Assembly: GCA_021613535.1 (NCBI GenBank)
Contig: CP075496.1
Coordinates: forward strand, 4,402,001 to 4,466,000
DNA from: Adineta vaga
Taxonomy: Eukaryota > Rotifera
Direction of reading: 5' to 3'
Length of the DNA: 64,000 nucleotides
This document shows positions 39,226 through 52,800 of the stretch, piece by piece (position 1 is the first letter of the stretch; every line of letters starts with the position of its first letter). The notes under the pieces were generated by a model. That model did not search any database. It was given only the letters and a program-made list of their open reading frames with translations, and was not told the DNA's origin. Position numbers and translations under genes: made by a program.

Positions 39226-40799
39226 ATGTCATTGCCAGATTTAAAAAATTTCCAAGTATGGTTTGTAACAGGTTCTCAAACTCTGTATGGTACATCTGTA
39301 TTAACAAAAGTCGATGAACATTCAACAGAAATTGCATCTGCTTTCGATCAAGATGAACAAATACCTGTAACAATTGTTCATAAACCTGTTGTGAAATCTG
39401 CCAGTGAAATTTTCGAATTATGTCAATTGGCAAACAGTGATAAAGCATGTATTGGCTTAATTCTTTGGATGCATACATTTTCTCCAGCAAAAATGTGGAT
39501 AAATGGTTTGAAAATTCTCTACAAACCATTTGTTCATTTACATACACAATTTAATCGAGATATACCATGGCAAACAATTGATATGAATTTTATGAATTTA
39601 AATCAAAGTGCACATGGTGATCGAGAATTCGGACATATTTGTTCACGAATGCGGATCAATCGAAAAGTAATAACAGGTTATTGGGAAGAAAAACAAGTTC
39701 GAGAACAATTAAGTATATGGATACGTGCTGCATGTGCTTGGGCTGATTGGCAAGGTGCACGATTCGTACGTTTTGGTGATAATATGCGAGATGTTGCTGT
39801 TACTGAAGGTGATAAAGTTGAAGCCGAACTTAAATTTGGTTATTCAGTGAACACACATGGAATAAATGATTTACAAAATGAAATACAACAAGTAAACGAG
39901 ACAGATATCGATCGATTATGTCAAGAATATGAAAAACAGTATAACATAATGGAAGAATTAAAAAAAGATCGTAATGAATCGTTAAGAGAAGCAGCAAGAA
40001 TTGAGCTTGGTCTTCGAAGATTTCTAGAAAAAGGAAATTATAAAGGTTTTACAGATACATTCGAAGTAAATAAAATTTTGTTTCTATTTTTCTTTTTTAA
40101 TTCTAATTTTACTTTATTCTTTAGGATTTGGATGGTCTTCGACAATTACCTGGTATTGCCGTACAACGATTAATGAAAGATGGTTATGGATTCGGTGCTG
40201 AAGGTGATTGGAAAACAGCAACTATCGTTCGTGCTTTGAAAGTTATGAGCATTGGTTTACAAACAGGTGGCACTTCTTTTATGGAAGATTATACGTATCA
40301 TTTAGAAACAAATAACGAAATGGTACTTGGTGCACATATGCTTGAAGTTTGTGAAAGTATTGCTTCAACAAAACAAAAACCATCCTGTGAAATACATCCA
40401 TTAGGTATCGGTGGTAAAGAAGATCCTGTACGACTTGTCTTTGATTCGGATGCAGGTGCAGCTCTTAATGTATCACTTATTGATATGGGCAATCGATTTC
40501 GTTTATTAGTTAATGAAGTAGATGCAACTGAACCATTGGAATCTTTACCAAATTTACCTGTTGCACGTGCTCTCTGGAAACCTAAACCTGATATGAGAAC
40601 AGCATGTACAGCATGGATATTAGCTGGTGGTGCACATCATTCATGCTATAGTCGATCAATAACAACTGAATATATTCGTGATTTTGCCGATATTATCGGT
40701 CGTATGGAATGTATTGTTATAGACGACAAAACAACTATTGAAAATTTAAAAAATGAATTAAAATGGAACGATGTTTATTATCTTCTTAATCAAAAATAA
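39226..40799 (+). CDS. araA: L-arabinose isomerase, bacterial type, with one spliceosomal intron
   Basis: Two exons (39226-40065, 40125-40799) are separated by a 59-nt GT-AG intron in phase 0 and encode 504 residues; E. coli AraA has 500. The first ATG gives [22 protein letters not shown], which aligns with the bacterial N-terminus. Family blocks are present along the whole length: [46 protein letters not shown]-like (AEGDWKTA), [23 protein letters not shown] and AGGAHHS. The Mn-binding and catalytic set known in E. coli (Glu306, Glu333, His350, His450) has matching Glu and His residues in EGDW, MEDY, AHMLE and GGAHH. The enzyme converts L-arabinose to L-ribulose, presumably in the cytosol as no signal is visible. 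Base composition and intron match the host. No araB or araD lies nearby. Horizontal transfer from bacteria is the simplest origin. Confidence 0.96.
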
Positions 40800-40873
40800 A
40801 TGGAATTTCAAATGTCAAAAACATTTCTTCTTCTTCATTTTTATAATACAGACTGATTTCAATCAAATGAAAA

Positions 40874-40879
40874 AATAAA
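40874..40879 (+). terminator. candidate polyadenylation signal of araA
   Basis: AATAAA lies 75 nt after the araA stop, with a second AATAAA-like site just beyond. It falls in the short gap before the convergent mucin gene's annotated stop. Confidence 0.5.
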
Positions 40880-40897
40880 TGAATAAAAATCTTTACT

Positions 40898-43800
40898 TCA
40901 CAGGGAATTAAATAAGATTTGTAAAAGAATTACAATAAGCACACAACACATAGATGTGTCAGAAAACGAAACGAAAATAGAGAGAATAAAATCACCAGTG
41001 ATAAATAGTAATAAAAAAAATATAGTATAGAATGTTCGTTTTTTTTTAAAGTGAGCAGCACTTGAGTTAATGTCGTGTAAAATACTAGAAAATAAGAGAA
41101 TGTATAGTAGATAAAGAGAATGTAAATCAGAAAGAAATCCTACTGAAAAAAGACCCATAGGTTGAGAATCCATTTGTGGACGTGGTAATTTTAAATTCGG
41201 ATTAATGACTTCGAGCATTTCATTATCTTGAAAAAGATCATCTAATGGATCATGAAATGTCATAGCAATATCATCATCATCAATAATTGCATCAATAGCA
41301 TGAATTGGATCATCATTATCCGAAGTTGATGTTGTTAATGAAGATGATGTTGTAGTTGCAGTTGTTGGTAAACTTGCGAGCATAGCATTTATATCAGGCC
41401 GAGTTATAGTTGCACGTAGTTTTGCACCCATATGTTGATCTAATTGTTTGAAAAATGTGCTACTATTTGTTCCATTTATATCATGATCATAATTTGTACG
41501 ATATGTTGAACGATCACTACTTAATGTTTCATCGTCTGGTGTACTTGTTGTGGTACTAACTGATGTTTGATTTTGTAAATATGTTCGAACATTTTCTGCT
41601 GTTACTGTTCGAGGTACTTGAGCACGTGGTAAATGCCAAATACGACGAATTTGTATCTCATCTCTATTTAATAGTTTCATTTTTAAACAAAATTAAATTC
41701 ATAGCAACGTTTTACTTACTTTTCATGTGGATGTCGTCGTCGACGACGCCAAGCAGCCACAGCTAATAGACAACATGTTACTGCACAAAAGAGACCAGCA
41801 AGACCAGCTATGATACCAATAACAATAGGTGTCCAATTTGATGATGATGACGATGTTGATAACGTTGGATCAGTTGAGGATTCTGGATAACAAAATTCAC
41901 TTGTACCTGATGATGATGGATCATTTGTATTCACAAAACATTGACATCGTCCTGTACCATTCGATCCTATTGAACATATACCACGTCCTGCAGAACTTCC
42001 ACATAGATCACATAGATTGAAGAGATAACATGATGTTACATTAGTTACCAATGCTAAATTTTGTGAAGAGAAATTATATTCAAAGAGAAATCTCTTAATG
42101 AAAGAATTACGTACTTGTTATATTATTACATTTCCCAACAGAATAAAGAAGTATGTTCAGATTTTCTGTAACATTTGCTAGTACTTCGAAAGCATTGTTT
42201 TGTAAAGTAACATTGTTATCCGTTTTCAAATTAATTGTTACATCAATTTTACCAGATTCATCGCAACTAAATAAAAAAATTCATATTAATTGTGTTTCAA
42301 GTAACATCGATATAGTCATACCCAAGTGAACTATTTACGATCGTTAGATTGTATGAATGTGTGAATGATAAATTAAATTGTCGTATAATCTAATAAAACG
42401 AATTAGTAGCATAGATTTAATTATACAAAAATATGAAAAATCTATCATTTACTTCATCTAAAATCAAGGATTGATTTTCACAGCTAATCGTGATACGAAA
42501 ATTAGCTTCTCCAGAAAGACCTAAATAAATATGACTTAAATTAAATAATGATCAATTTGAAAGATAAAACCTTTGTCTGGTTCGGGTCGAGGAGTACATA
42601 CTCCTCCACTATAATAATGTGAAGCAGATGAACAAACACAATCATATTTGCCTGTTGTAATAAGCACAAGTTGTAATGGACTATCACAATAACAAGTTGC
42701 TGATGGGCCTGTACTATTTGTATTATTAGTACATTTTCCTCCCCCACAATCGATACGATTAGCAGCACATTGATTATAGATTTTACATGTTTGATTCGTT
42801 TTTAATGCCGCAAAAATTTGATTATAATCTCCTGCAAAATAAACATAGATTTTTAAAAAAAATCAGAATTCAAATTGATCGAAATTATAATCATACCATC
42901 AGGTGCATAACCATAATTACAACGACATTCGTAGAATGGTGTAAGATTAACACAATATGAATTTGAATATGACGCACATGTACTCGAATTTGAAGTACAT
43001 TCATCTTCATCAACGCAAGCATCGGTATTCTATTGAATTGACATTGAATTTTGTTATTTATTTGAATATATGAACAATTAATGTAAACTTACTGAGCTAG
43101 TGCTTTTGATATAACCACTTGTACAATCACATCGATAGGATCCAATAAGATTTACACACAGAGTCGTAGTTCCAGGACAAATATTTTCTTTTGCCGATGC
43201 CAGACTACATTCATCGATATCTAATTTATAAACATATTCAGCTATATTTCATTAATTTTTCATAAAATTTTACCTTGACAAACATCACTATTTACTACTC
43301 TTTGATATCCATTTTGACAGAGACAACTATAACCCATACGTGTAGACGATACATCGGTATTTGTTGGTGCTAATTTACAGATTTGATTCGTTCTATTAGT
43401 ATTACAAGTATCATTGACTAAACGAAAGCAAATGTACTATGCATTCGATGTTGAAAAGTATTCAAACTATACCTGGATTACAATAGTTTATATGTTGATC
43501 ACATCGATATCCTGTATAACCATTTGAACATGTACATTTATTTGCTATACTTGTTGCATTTATATTACATTCACCGAATTCACAATCACATACTAATGAA
43601 CAATTGGGACCAGCTAATCCGTTTTCACAAACTAAAATCAATTGGTTTTATATAAAACATTTTTTATTCTATTGAAAAATATTTACCAGCACAATTTAGC
43701 GCATGATCAAGTGCTGTGCCTGTAGGGCATGAACAAATATAACCTTTTTCATCACCGGTACAATTACCATATTGACAATATTTTGAACAAAAAGTACCTA

Positions 43801-46800
43801 GAAAATTATTCAGTATATATCGATATTTGTACACATTGAAAAACATACTTTGACATGTATTTGTACTTATATTATAAGTCTGTGTTCGATACTGGCAGAA
43901 AAGTTGCGTTGGTGCTGATGTATTATAGCATATATTCGTTATATTATCACATATAACATTTAATGAAGCTATTGATTAAAAACAAAAGAATATTTTCTTT
44001 CAAAATTTAAATTCAACCATTGATCATAACTCACTACTTGTACAAACACCGGATGAATTAGTAAAACCATTTCGACATTGACATATACATTGATCTCCTG
44101 AATCAATAGCTTCTTCGAATTGTCCAGTACATGGTACAAGACCAGTAGGATTATTTGAAACATCATCACAAACTTTCTTTTCTACAAACAGTGTGAAAAA
44201 ATAAATTTAGTCTTTCTACAAATCAAATCAAATTCTAAGATACATACGAACACATGTTGTTCCATCAAAAATCGTCGCTCCAGTACATAAACAAATATAT
44301 CCATTTGATTTCAATTCAGAATTTTGACAAGTATTATTTACACCACATATAGTTTCATTACAGACTGGTCGAACTATATTTCAAATGAAAGAAAAGCAAA
44401 GACATTACTTTCTTTTCTAAGCAGTTTTCTTGGCTTACATAAACATTGTTGTACATTTTGCTGAAATTCATAACCTTGTCGACAACATTCTGACGCATTG
44501 GAGCATGGGAGATTTGTAACATTGTTGATGCATTGAAATGGAGCTTGTCCAGAATTCGTTGTAATAAGCGATAGATTTGCAATACACGAAACATTCGAAA
44601 GGAAATTTAAACGACAAGCAGTCATATCACTACAACTAACTGATCGGTCACAATATTCGCCTAGGAGAAAAACAAATAATAAAGAACGATAAAATTCATT
44701 TTTACTAACCTGTAGAAGTTTCATCACAAACACAAAATAAAACTCTAACTGCAGACGATACGATAGTTGGATTATTTCGAACTGGTTCGCCATTCATACA
44801 TTCATTCACAATTAATTGAATTTTTTGGTAAGTTGCTACGTTTGTATCAAGATCAGTAGCAAGAATTCTAGATCGATACAATTGCTAGTGCAAAATAACG
44901 AATATGTAAATTTTAATACGTACGTTAATTGAAGAAGATTTTTTGTTGCATTCGTATATGAAAAAGGACAAGAGTACCATGTACCATTGTTGATACAATC
45001 TATCGGATCACTTGTATTTCTATCACGTGCTTGGACTAGAATTGATGATGTAGAATCTACGATAACATTGATATAACTAATTGTTTGATTTTGAAATGTA
45101 TTATTATGTGGTATTGTTAATAGATATGTATATGGTTCATCAATTGATATTGGTTGTACTAAAATTATTTTTGGAGGATTAGTACCTACAAATAAATTGA
45201 ATCAAAATTGTTGTTTAACAAATAGTTTTCTATTTACTAAGAACATTATTAGCTAATGTATAATCTGATGAACTTTTCACAGTTAGTTGTCCTAAAATTG
45301 ATGATTGAGAAAGAAGTGTATCTTGTACACAAAAACTATATGTTGAGGATGATGTATCCAATGAACATGATACATTATTTATATAATTTCGATAGGTAGT
45401 AGATGCAGCTGTATTAAACCATGTCATAAGATTAATTCGATTTAATGGTAAGAGTTCCGTATCATTGCGTACCAATGAATCTAAAAGAAATCTCTATGTA
45501 ATTCAACAAACAATTTGAAATAATATTTACGATTGAGACAGTATTGATCTTCATTGCTTATTTGGTCACCAAAAGCCAGACCTTCAACATTATCTGTATA
45601 TTTTCTCGGTAATAATAATGTACATGCCATATTATTTGTTATAAGATAACATTGTATTCCCAGACCTTATAGAAATACGTAAGACGATGATTATACAAAA
45701 AGAAACTTACCGGACCAAGTTGAAATCGTTAGTTTAGGTACTTGAATTTGTACGGATACATTTTGTCCAGTTGAACTATAAGTACTCCAACTTGTAGACG
45801 ATATTGACTGATTTTCTTTGAAAATTGCAAAGGCATTTGATGTTAAAGCACTGACAGATGTAGGATAGTAAAAATATTCAACGAAATCATTTGACATATT
45901 AAACGGATTTCTTGCTGTTCTATCATTTTCAGTTCTATAACTAACTTCTACAATACAAAAAGATATATTGCAATAAATTTAGTAATCAAACATAAGGAGA
46001 TTATTTACTAAATTGATAATCAGCTGTTGAATCAATATTCACATCGATCATCACTGAATTATTTGATCCAAGATACATTGAAAATGATGAAAAATATGAT
46101 ATTGTTTGATTAAAAAATTCATTCACTCGTAACAATGATGTCGTTTTACTTGTTCGAGCAACAATTGAAAATAATTCATTACTAACTAAATCTTTCAAAA
46201 TCGACGAATTTGGATCTGTGACATTATTTGCTGTGTCATTTGCTGTTCGTGTTGTTTGTGCATAGATGAATGATCCATATACATTACAACTATAATTGCC
46301 ATTAGTAGATGTTTGGATATGTGGATCACCACCAAACCAAGCTAGTAGAAGAGATTCAATTTAAAGTTTATTTCCTTAAAAATACTTGTATATTTACTTT
46401 GTTCAGGTGGTTCATATCCATCACAAATACTTGCTGGTCGAATTTCATAATATAAATTACACCATTGTGACCAATCGATAGCTCCATTTCTTGCAACACA
46501 ACAATCATCACTAAAAATCAAATAGATGTGATAGAATTATCTTTCGAAAAATTCATTTTTACCGTTCTTTTATACGTTGTGGTTGATTAATCATACGTCG
46601 TAATGATAATAATGCAGTTTCATCAAGAATAGATCCAGCAAATTCGCCAGATGTAATCAGAGATCCTTCCGAAGTATGATAACAACATGTCTAAATAGAA
46701 TTTTGTGATAAATAAGTCGAAATATATTCTCTATTAAAGATAGTTACTTGTTGATAAGATGTTGCATCAGATGATCGTGGTATAAAAACATTCAAAGGAG

Positions 46801-49800
46801 CAAAACAAGCAATTTTATTACTTCTTTCTAGGCGATTTTCGCTATTCATTTTATAGAATCGAAAATCAGATGCGGCTTGAGAATATGAACAAGGACATGG
46901 ATTTCGTTTTACGGTTCTAATTACAAAAAGAGAAAAACGTATTTTCTAATAAAAATATTCCAGTCATACGTAAGATTAACGGCTCGTTTGAATACAATAT
47001 TTGTATATGCTTTCCAATACCATTGTTCACATGTACTTAATAATTTTGAACTGAGAAAATATGTTCGACTCTCATTACCACCTAAAACAAGAATTTTTAT
47101 TTAGTTTCTCAAAGAAAATTTACATGATATACCATTGATAAAATCTAAAATTTGACTTGTGAATGAAACACTTGACTTATGTAATGTATCATTTTCACTA
47201 CGATATCCTATATAAAGAAAAGAAGTCACCAATGAAATTGAAAAAGATTAAATAATCGAAAAAACATACCGATAATAACCGGTTGATAATTAGGACTATT
47301 CAGAGTTCTATTGATAATATATTCGAAACGAAGATATGAATTCCATAGAGTGAAATTACTCGTCGGTCCATTCATCAGGTAAGCATTAAAAACAATATTC
47401 TACAACAAGATAAATTATATAATGTAGAAGAAAAACATGCATGGTCAGATTTTTTATACTTGAAAGCTTGTAGCTGCGTTTCTATCATTGTTATCAATAT
47501 TGGTAATAAGTTTATCCCATTCGATCTTTACAACACGATAAACCACAACTTCATCGGAAATTTCGGTTTGATTTTGTCGAATTACTGTGTTTTGAACTTT
47601 TCTTGATAAAGTAGAGTCAGGTTCTAATCCATTATAAATGACAGACTAAATTAAAATTTCATTGTTATATGTAATAGACATTACGGCCTCAAGAAATAGT
47701 ATTACATACTTTAATAGTTGTTGTTTCGTTTAAATATACCAGATTAGTCCAAAATGGTGCGATATAGGGAATGTCCGGTAAATTATTTTGTGTTGGTTCA
47801 ATAGCATAAAATGGTCTATCAAGTGTAATGTATCCTTTATCAGTTACCTAGAATATAGGCAATTACGCAAAAAATAAGAAACCACATTAAATCATTTCTT
47901 ACCCAAAGGACTTTGTAACTGAGTGTATCATCAGTATATTGGTACGGGAATGGCAATGGTACGGGAGTGACACGCATTAGAAGATTTGTAGCACTGACAT
48001 TTTGGTTTAGAACCGTTTCAGTAACTTAAATACCAATCAAAACATATCGTATATGCGTCCGATCGACTATGATCTGATGAAATACACTTACCAGGACACG
48101 TTGGAACGCAACTGCTGTTACGTCTACTGACTGCTGCACGGCTACCATTATTACATGTACATGTCGTTTCTATTGTCTGTATACCACTTGTACTGGAATT
48201 ACAAGGCAATGACGAGTTTTGGATTAAATTGCAATCAGTAACAGTCTGATCTATGCAAGTGCACACTAAATAGAATACATAAGTCACATAAAATGTATAT
48301 CTGTGAAATGTAGATGTTCTATTAGCCCAAAGAGTCACACATTTCAAACTATACGAACAAGCAAAAAAGCATCTTACCAACGGTCATTGCAGTGGTGACA
48401 GCAGTTGTTGCCGTACTCGTCATTGATGTTGTCAATGTACTTTGCGTTGTTACCATCGTCGTTACACTCGAAGTCGACACACTCAACGTAGTGGTTAAAA
48501 CACCAGTCGTTGGACTATTCGTTGTCGTACTTCCATCAGTCAAACTGCCAGTACTCGACACAGAGTTAGAAGTAGGACTCGTATCAGTAACAGTCGAACT
48601 CGTAGTTCCAGTCAAACCATCAGTACCTGCAATCACCGTACTGCTTGATTCTGTTCCGATTATCATTGTCGTCGTGATTGTAGAACTTCCTGTACCAGAT
48701 GTTGCACTCGAGTTACTTCCAGTTCCACCTGTCGTCGTTGTTGTACTCGAACTACCAGTGCCTGTTGATTCTGTACCAGCTGAAGCGGTCGTGGTCGTTG
48801 TGGAACTTCCTGTACCTGAGGTTGCACTAGATTCGGTTCCAGTTACAGATGCCGTGGTTGTTGTTGAAGCACCAGTACCTGTCGATTCTGTACCAGTCGA
48901 GACGGGTGTGGTAGTTGTAGAACTTCCCGTACCTGATGTTGCACTAGATTCGGTTGCACTTACAGGTGCCGTGGTTGTTGTAGAAGAACCGGTGCCTGTC
49001 GATTCTGTACCAGTTGAAGCGGCTGTGGTGGTTGTGGAACTTCCTGTACCTGATGTTGCACTGGATTCTGTTCCAGTTACACCCGTTGTGGTTGTTGTAG
49101 AAGAACCGGTGCCTGTCGATTCTGTACCAGTTGAAGCGGCTGTGGTGGTTGTGGAACTTTCTGTACCTGATGTCGCACTAGATTCTGTTCCAGTTACAGA
49201 TGCCGTGGTTCTTGTAGAAGAACCGGTGCCTGTTGATTCAGTACCAGTTGAAGCAGCCGTGGTCGTTGTAGAACTTCCTGTACCTGATGTTGCAGTGGAT
49301 TCTGTTCCACTTACAGCTATCGTGGTTGTTGTAGAAGCACCAGTGCCTGTTGATTCTGTACCAGTTGAAGCAGCCGTGGTCGTTGTGGAACTTCCTGTAC
49401 CTGATGTTGCACTGGATTCTGTTCCAGTTACACCCGTTGTGGTTGTTGTAGAAGAACCGGTGCCTGTCGATTCTGTACCAGTTGAAGCGGCTGTGGTGGT
49501 TGTGGAACTTTCTGTACCTGATGTTGCACTAGATTCTGGTCCAGTTACACCCGTTGTGGTTGTTGTAGAAGAACCGGTGCCTGTTGATTCGGTACCAGTT
49601 GAAGTGGTTGTGGTAGTTGTTGAAATTCCGGCACCTGAGGTTGCACTAGGTTCGGTTCCAGTTACACCCGTTGTGGTTATTGTAGAAGAACCGGTGCCTG
49701 TTGATTCTGTTCCACTTACAGCTGGCGTGGTTGTTGTAGAAGCACCATTGCCTGTCGATTCTGTACCAGTTGAAGCGGGTGTGGTCGTTGTGGAACTTCC

Positions 49801-52800
49801 TGTACCTGAGGTTGCACTAGATTCCGTTCCACTTACAGGTGCCGTGGTTGTTGTAGAAGAACCGGTGCCTGTTGATTCTGTACCAGTTGAAGCGGGTGTG
49901 GTAGTTGTAGAACTGCCTGTACCTGAGGTTGCACTAGATTCGGTTCCACTTACAGGTGCCGTGGTTGTTGTAGAAGAACCGGTGCCTGTTGATTCTGTAG
50001 CAGTTGAGGCGGCTGTTGTCGTTGTGGAACTTCCTGTACCTGAGGTTGCACTAGATTCCGTTCCACTTACAGGTGCCGTGGTTGTTGTTGAAGAACCGGT
50101 GCCTGTTGATTCTGTAGCAGTTGAAGCGGCTGTTGTCGGTGTGGAACTGCCTGTACCTGAGGTTGCACTAGATTCTGTTCCAGTTACAGGTACCGTGGTT
50201 GTTGTAGAAGAACCGGTGCCTGTCGATTCTGTACCAGTTGAAGCGGGTGTGGTAGTTGTAGAACTGCCTGTACCTGAGGTTGCACTAGATTCTGTTCCAG
50301 TTACAGGTACCGTGGTTGTTGTAGAAGAACCGGTGCCTGTTGATTCTGTACCAGTTGAAGCGGGTGTGGTAGTTGTAGAACTGCCTGTACCTGAGGTTGC
50401 ACTAGATTCGGTTCCACTTACAGGTGCCGTGGTTGTTGTAGAAGAACCGGTGCCTGTTGATTCTGTAGCAGTTGAGGCGGCTGTTGTCGGTGTGGAACTT
50501 CCTGCACCTGAGGTTGCACTAGATTCTGTTCCAGTTACAGGTACCGTGGTTGTTGTAGAAGAACCGGTGCCTGTCGATTCTGTAGCAGTTGAAGCGGCTG
50601 TTGTCGGTGTGGAACTGCCTGTACCTGAGGTTGCACTAGATTCTGTTCCAGTTACAGGTACCGTGGTTGTTGTAGAAGAACCGGTGCCTGTTGATTCTGT
50701 ACCAGTTGAAGCGGGTGTGGTAGTTGTAGAACTGCCTGTACCTGAGGTTGCACTAGATTCGGTTCCACTTACAGGTGCCGTGGTTGTTGTAGAAGAACCG
50801 GTGCCTGTTGATTCTGTAGCAGTTGAGGCGGCTGTTGTCGGTGTGGAACTTCCTGCACCTGAGGTTGCACTAGATTCTGTTCCAGTTACAGGCGCCGTGG
50901 TTGTTGTAGAAGAACCGGTGCCTGTCGATTCTGTACCAGTTGAAGCGGCTGTGGTGGTTGTGGAACTTTCTGTACCTGATGTTGCACTAGATTCTGGTCC
51001 AGTTACACCCGTTGTGGTTGTTGTAGAAGAACCGGTGCCTGTTGATTCGGTACCAGTTGAAGTGGTTGTGGTAGTTGTTGAAATTCCGGCACCTGATGTT
51101 GCACTAGATTCTGTTCCAGTTACAGATGCCGTGGTTGTTGTTGAAGCACCAGTGCCTGTTGATTCTGTACCAGTTGAAGTGGTTGTGGTAGTTGTTGAAA
51201 TTCCGGCACCTGAGGTTGCACTAGGTTCGGTTCCAGTTACACCCGTTGTGGTTATTGTAGAAGAACCGGTGCCTGTTGATTCTGTTCCACTTACAGCTGG
51301 CGTGGTTGTTGTAGAAGCACCATTGCCTGTCGATTCTGTACCAGTTGAAGCGGGTGTGGTCGTTGTGGAACTTCCTGTACCTGAGGTTGCACTAGATTCC
51401 GTTCCACTTACAGGTGCCGTGGTTGTTGTTGAAGAACCGGTGCCTGTTGATTCTGTAGCAGTTGAAGCGGGTGTGGTAGTTGTAGAACTGCCTGTACCTG
51501 AGGTTGCACTAGATTCTGTTCCAGTTACACCCGTTGTGGTTGTTGTAGAAGAACCGGTGCCTGTTGATTCTGTACCAGTTGAAGCGGGTGTGGTCGTTGT
51601 GGAACTTCCTGTACCTGAGGTTGCACTAGATTCTGTCCCAGTTACACCCGTTGTGGTTGTTGTAGAAGAACCGGTGCCTGTCGATTCTGTACCAGTTGAA
51701 GCGGGTGTGGTAGTTGTGGAACTTCCTGTACCTGAGGTTGCACTAGATTCTGTCCCAGTTACACCCGTTGTGGTTGTTGTAGAAGAACCGGTGCCTGTTG
51801 ATTCTGTAGCAGTTGAAGCGGGTGTGGTAGTTGTGGAACTTCCTGTACCTGAGGTTGCACTAGATTCTGTTCCACTTACAGGAGCCGTGGTTGTTGTTGA
51901 AGAACCGGTGCCTGTTGATTCTGTAGCAGTTGAAGCGGCTGTTGTCGGTGTGGAACTGCCTGTACCTGAGGTTGCACTAGATTCTGTTCCAGTTACAGGT
52001 ACCGTGGTTGTTCTAGAAGAACCGGTGCCTGTCGATTCTGTACCAGTTGAAGCCGGTGTGGTAGTTGTAGAACTGCCTGTACCTGAGGTTGCACTAGATT
52101 CTGTTCCAGTTACAGGTACCGTGGTTGTTGTAGAAGAACCGGTGCCTGTTGATTCTGTACCAGTTGAAGCGGGTGTGGTAGTTGTAGAACTGCCTGTACC
52201 TGAGGTTGCACTAGATTCGGTTCCACTTACAGGTGCCGTGGTTGTTGTAGAAGAACCGGTGCCTGTTGATTCTGTAGCAGTTGAGGCGGCTGTTGTCGGT
52301 GTGGAACTTCCTGCACCTGAGGTTGCACTAGATTCTGTTCCAGTTACAGGTACCGTGGTTGTTGTAGAAGAACCGGTGCCTGTCGATTCTGTAGCAGTTG
52401 AAGCGGCTGTTGTCGGTGTGGAACTGCCTGTACCTGAGGTTGCACTAGATTCTGTTCCAGTTACAGGTACCGTGGTTGTTGTAGAAGAACCGGTGCCTGT
52501 TGATTCTGTACCAGTTGAAGCGGGTGTGGTAGTTGTAGAACTGCCTGTACCTGAGGTTGCACTAGATTCGGTTCCACTTACAGGTGCCGTGGTTGTTGTA
52601 GAAGAACCGGTGCCTGTTGATTCTGTAGCAGTTGAGGCGGCTGTTGTCGGTGTGGAACTTCCTGCACCTGAGGTTGCACTAGATTCTGTTCCAGTTACAG
52701 GTACCGTGGTTGTTGTAGAAGAACCGGTGCCTGTCGATTCTGTACCAGTTGAAGCGGGTGTGGTCGTTGTGGAAGTTCCTGTACCTGAGGTTGCACTAGA

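Noticed and set aside
39197-39547. Minus-strand 116-codon frame inside araA
   Set aside because: It is a shadow of the araA coding strand; araA is supported by full-length family alignment.
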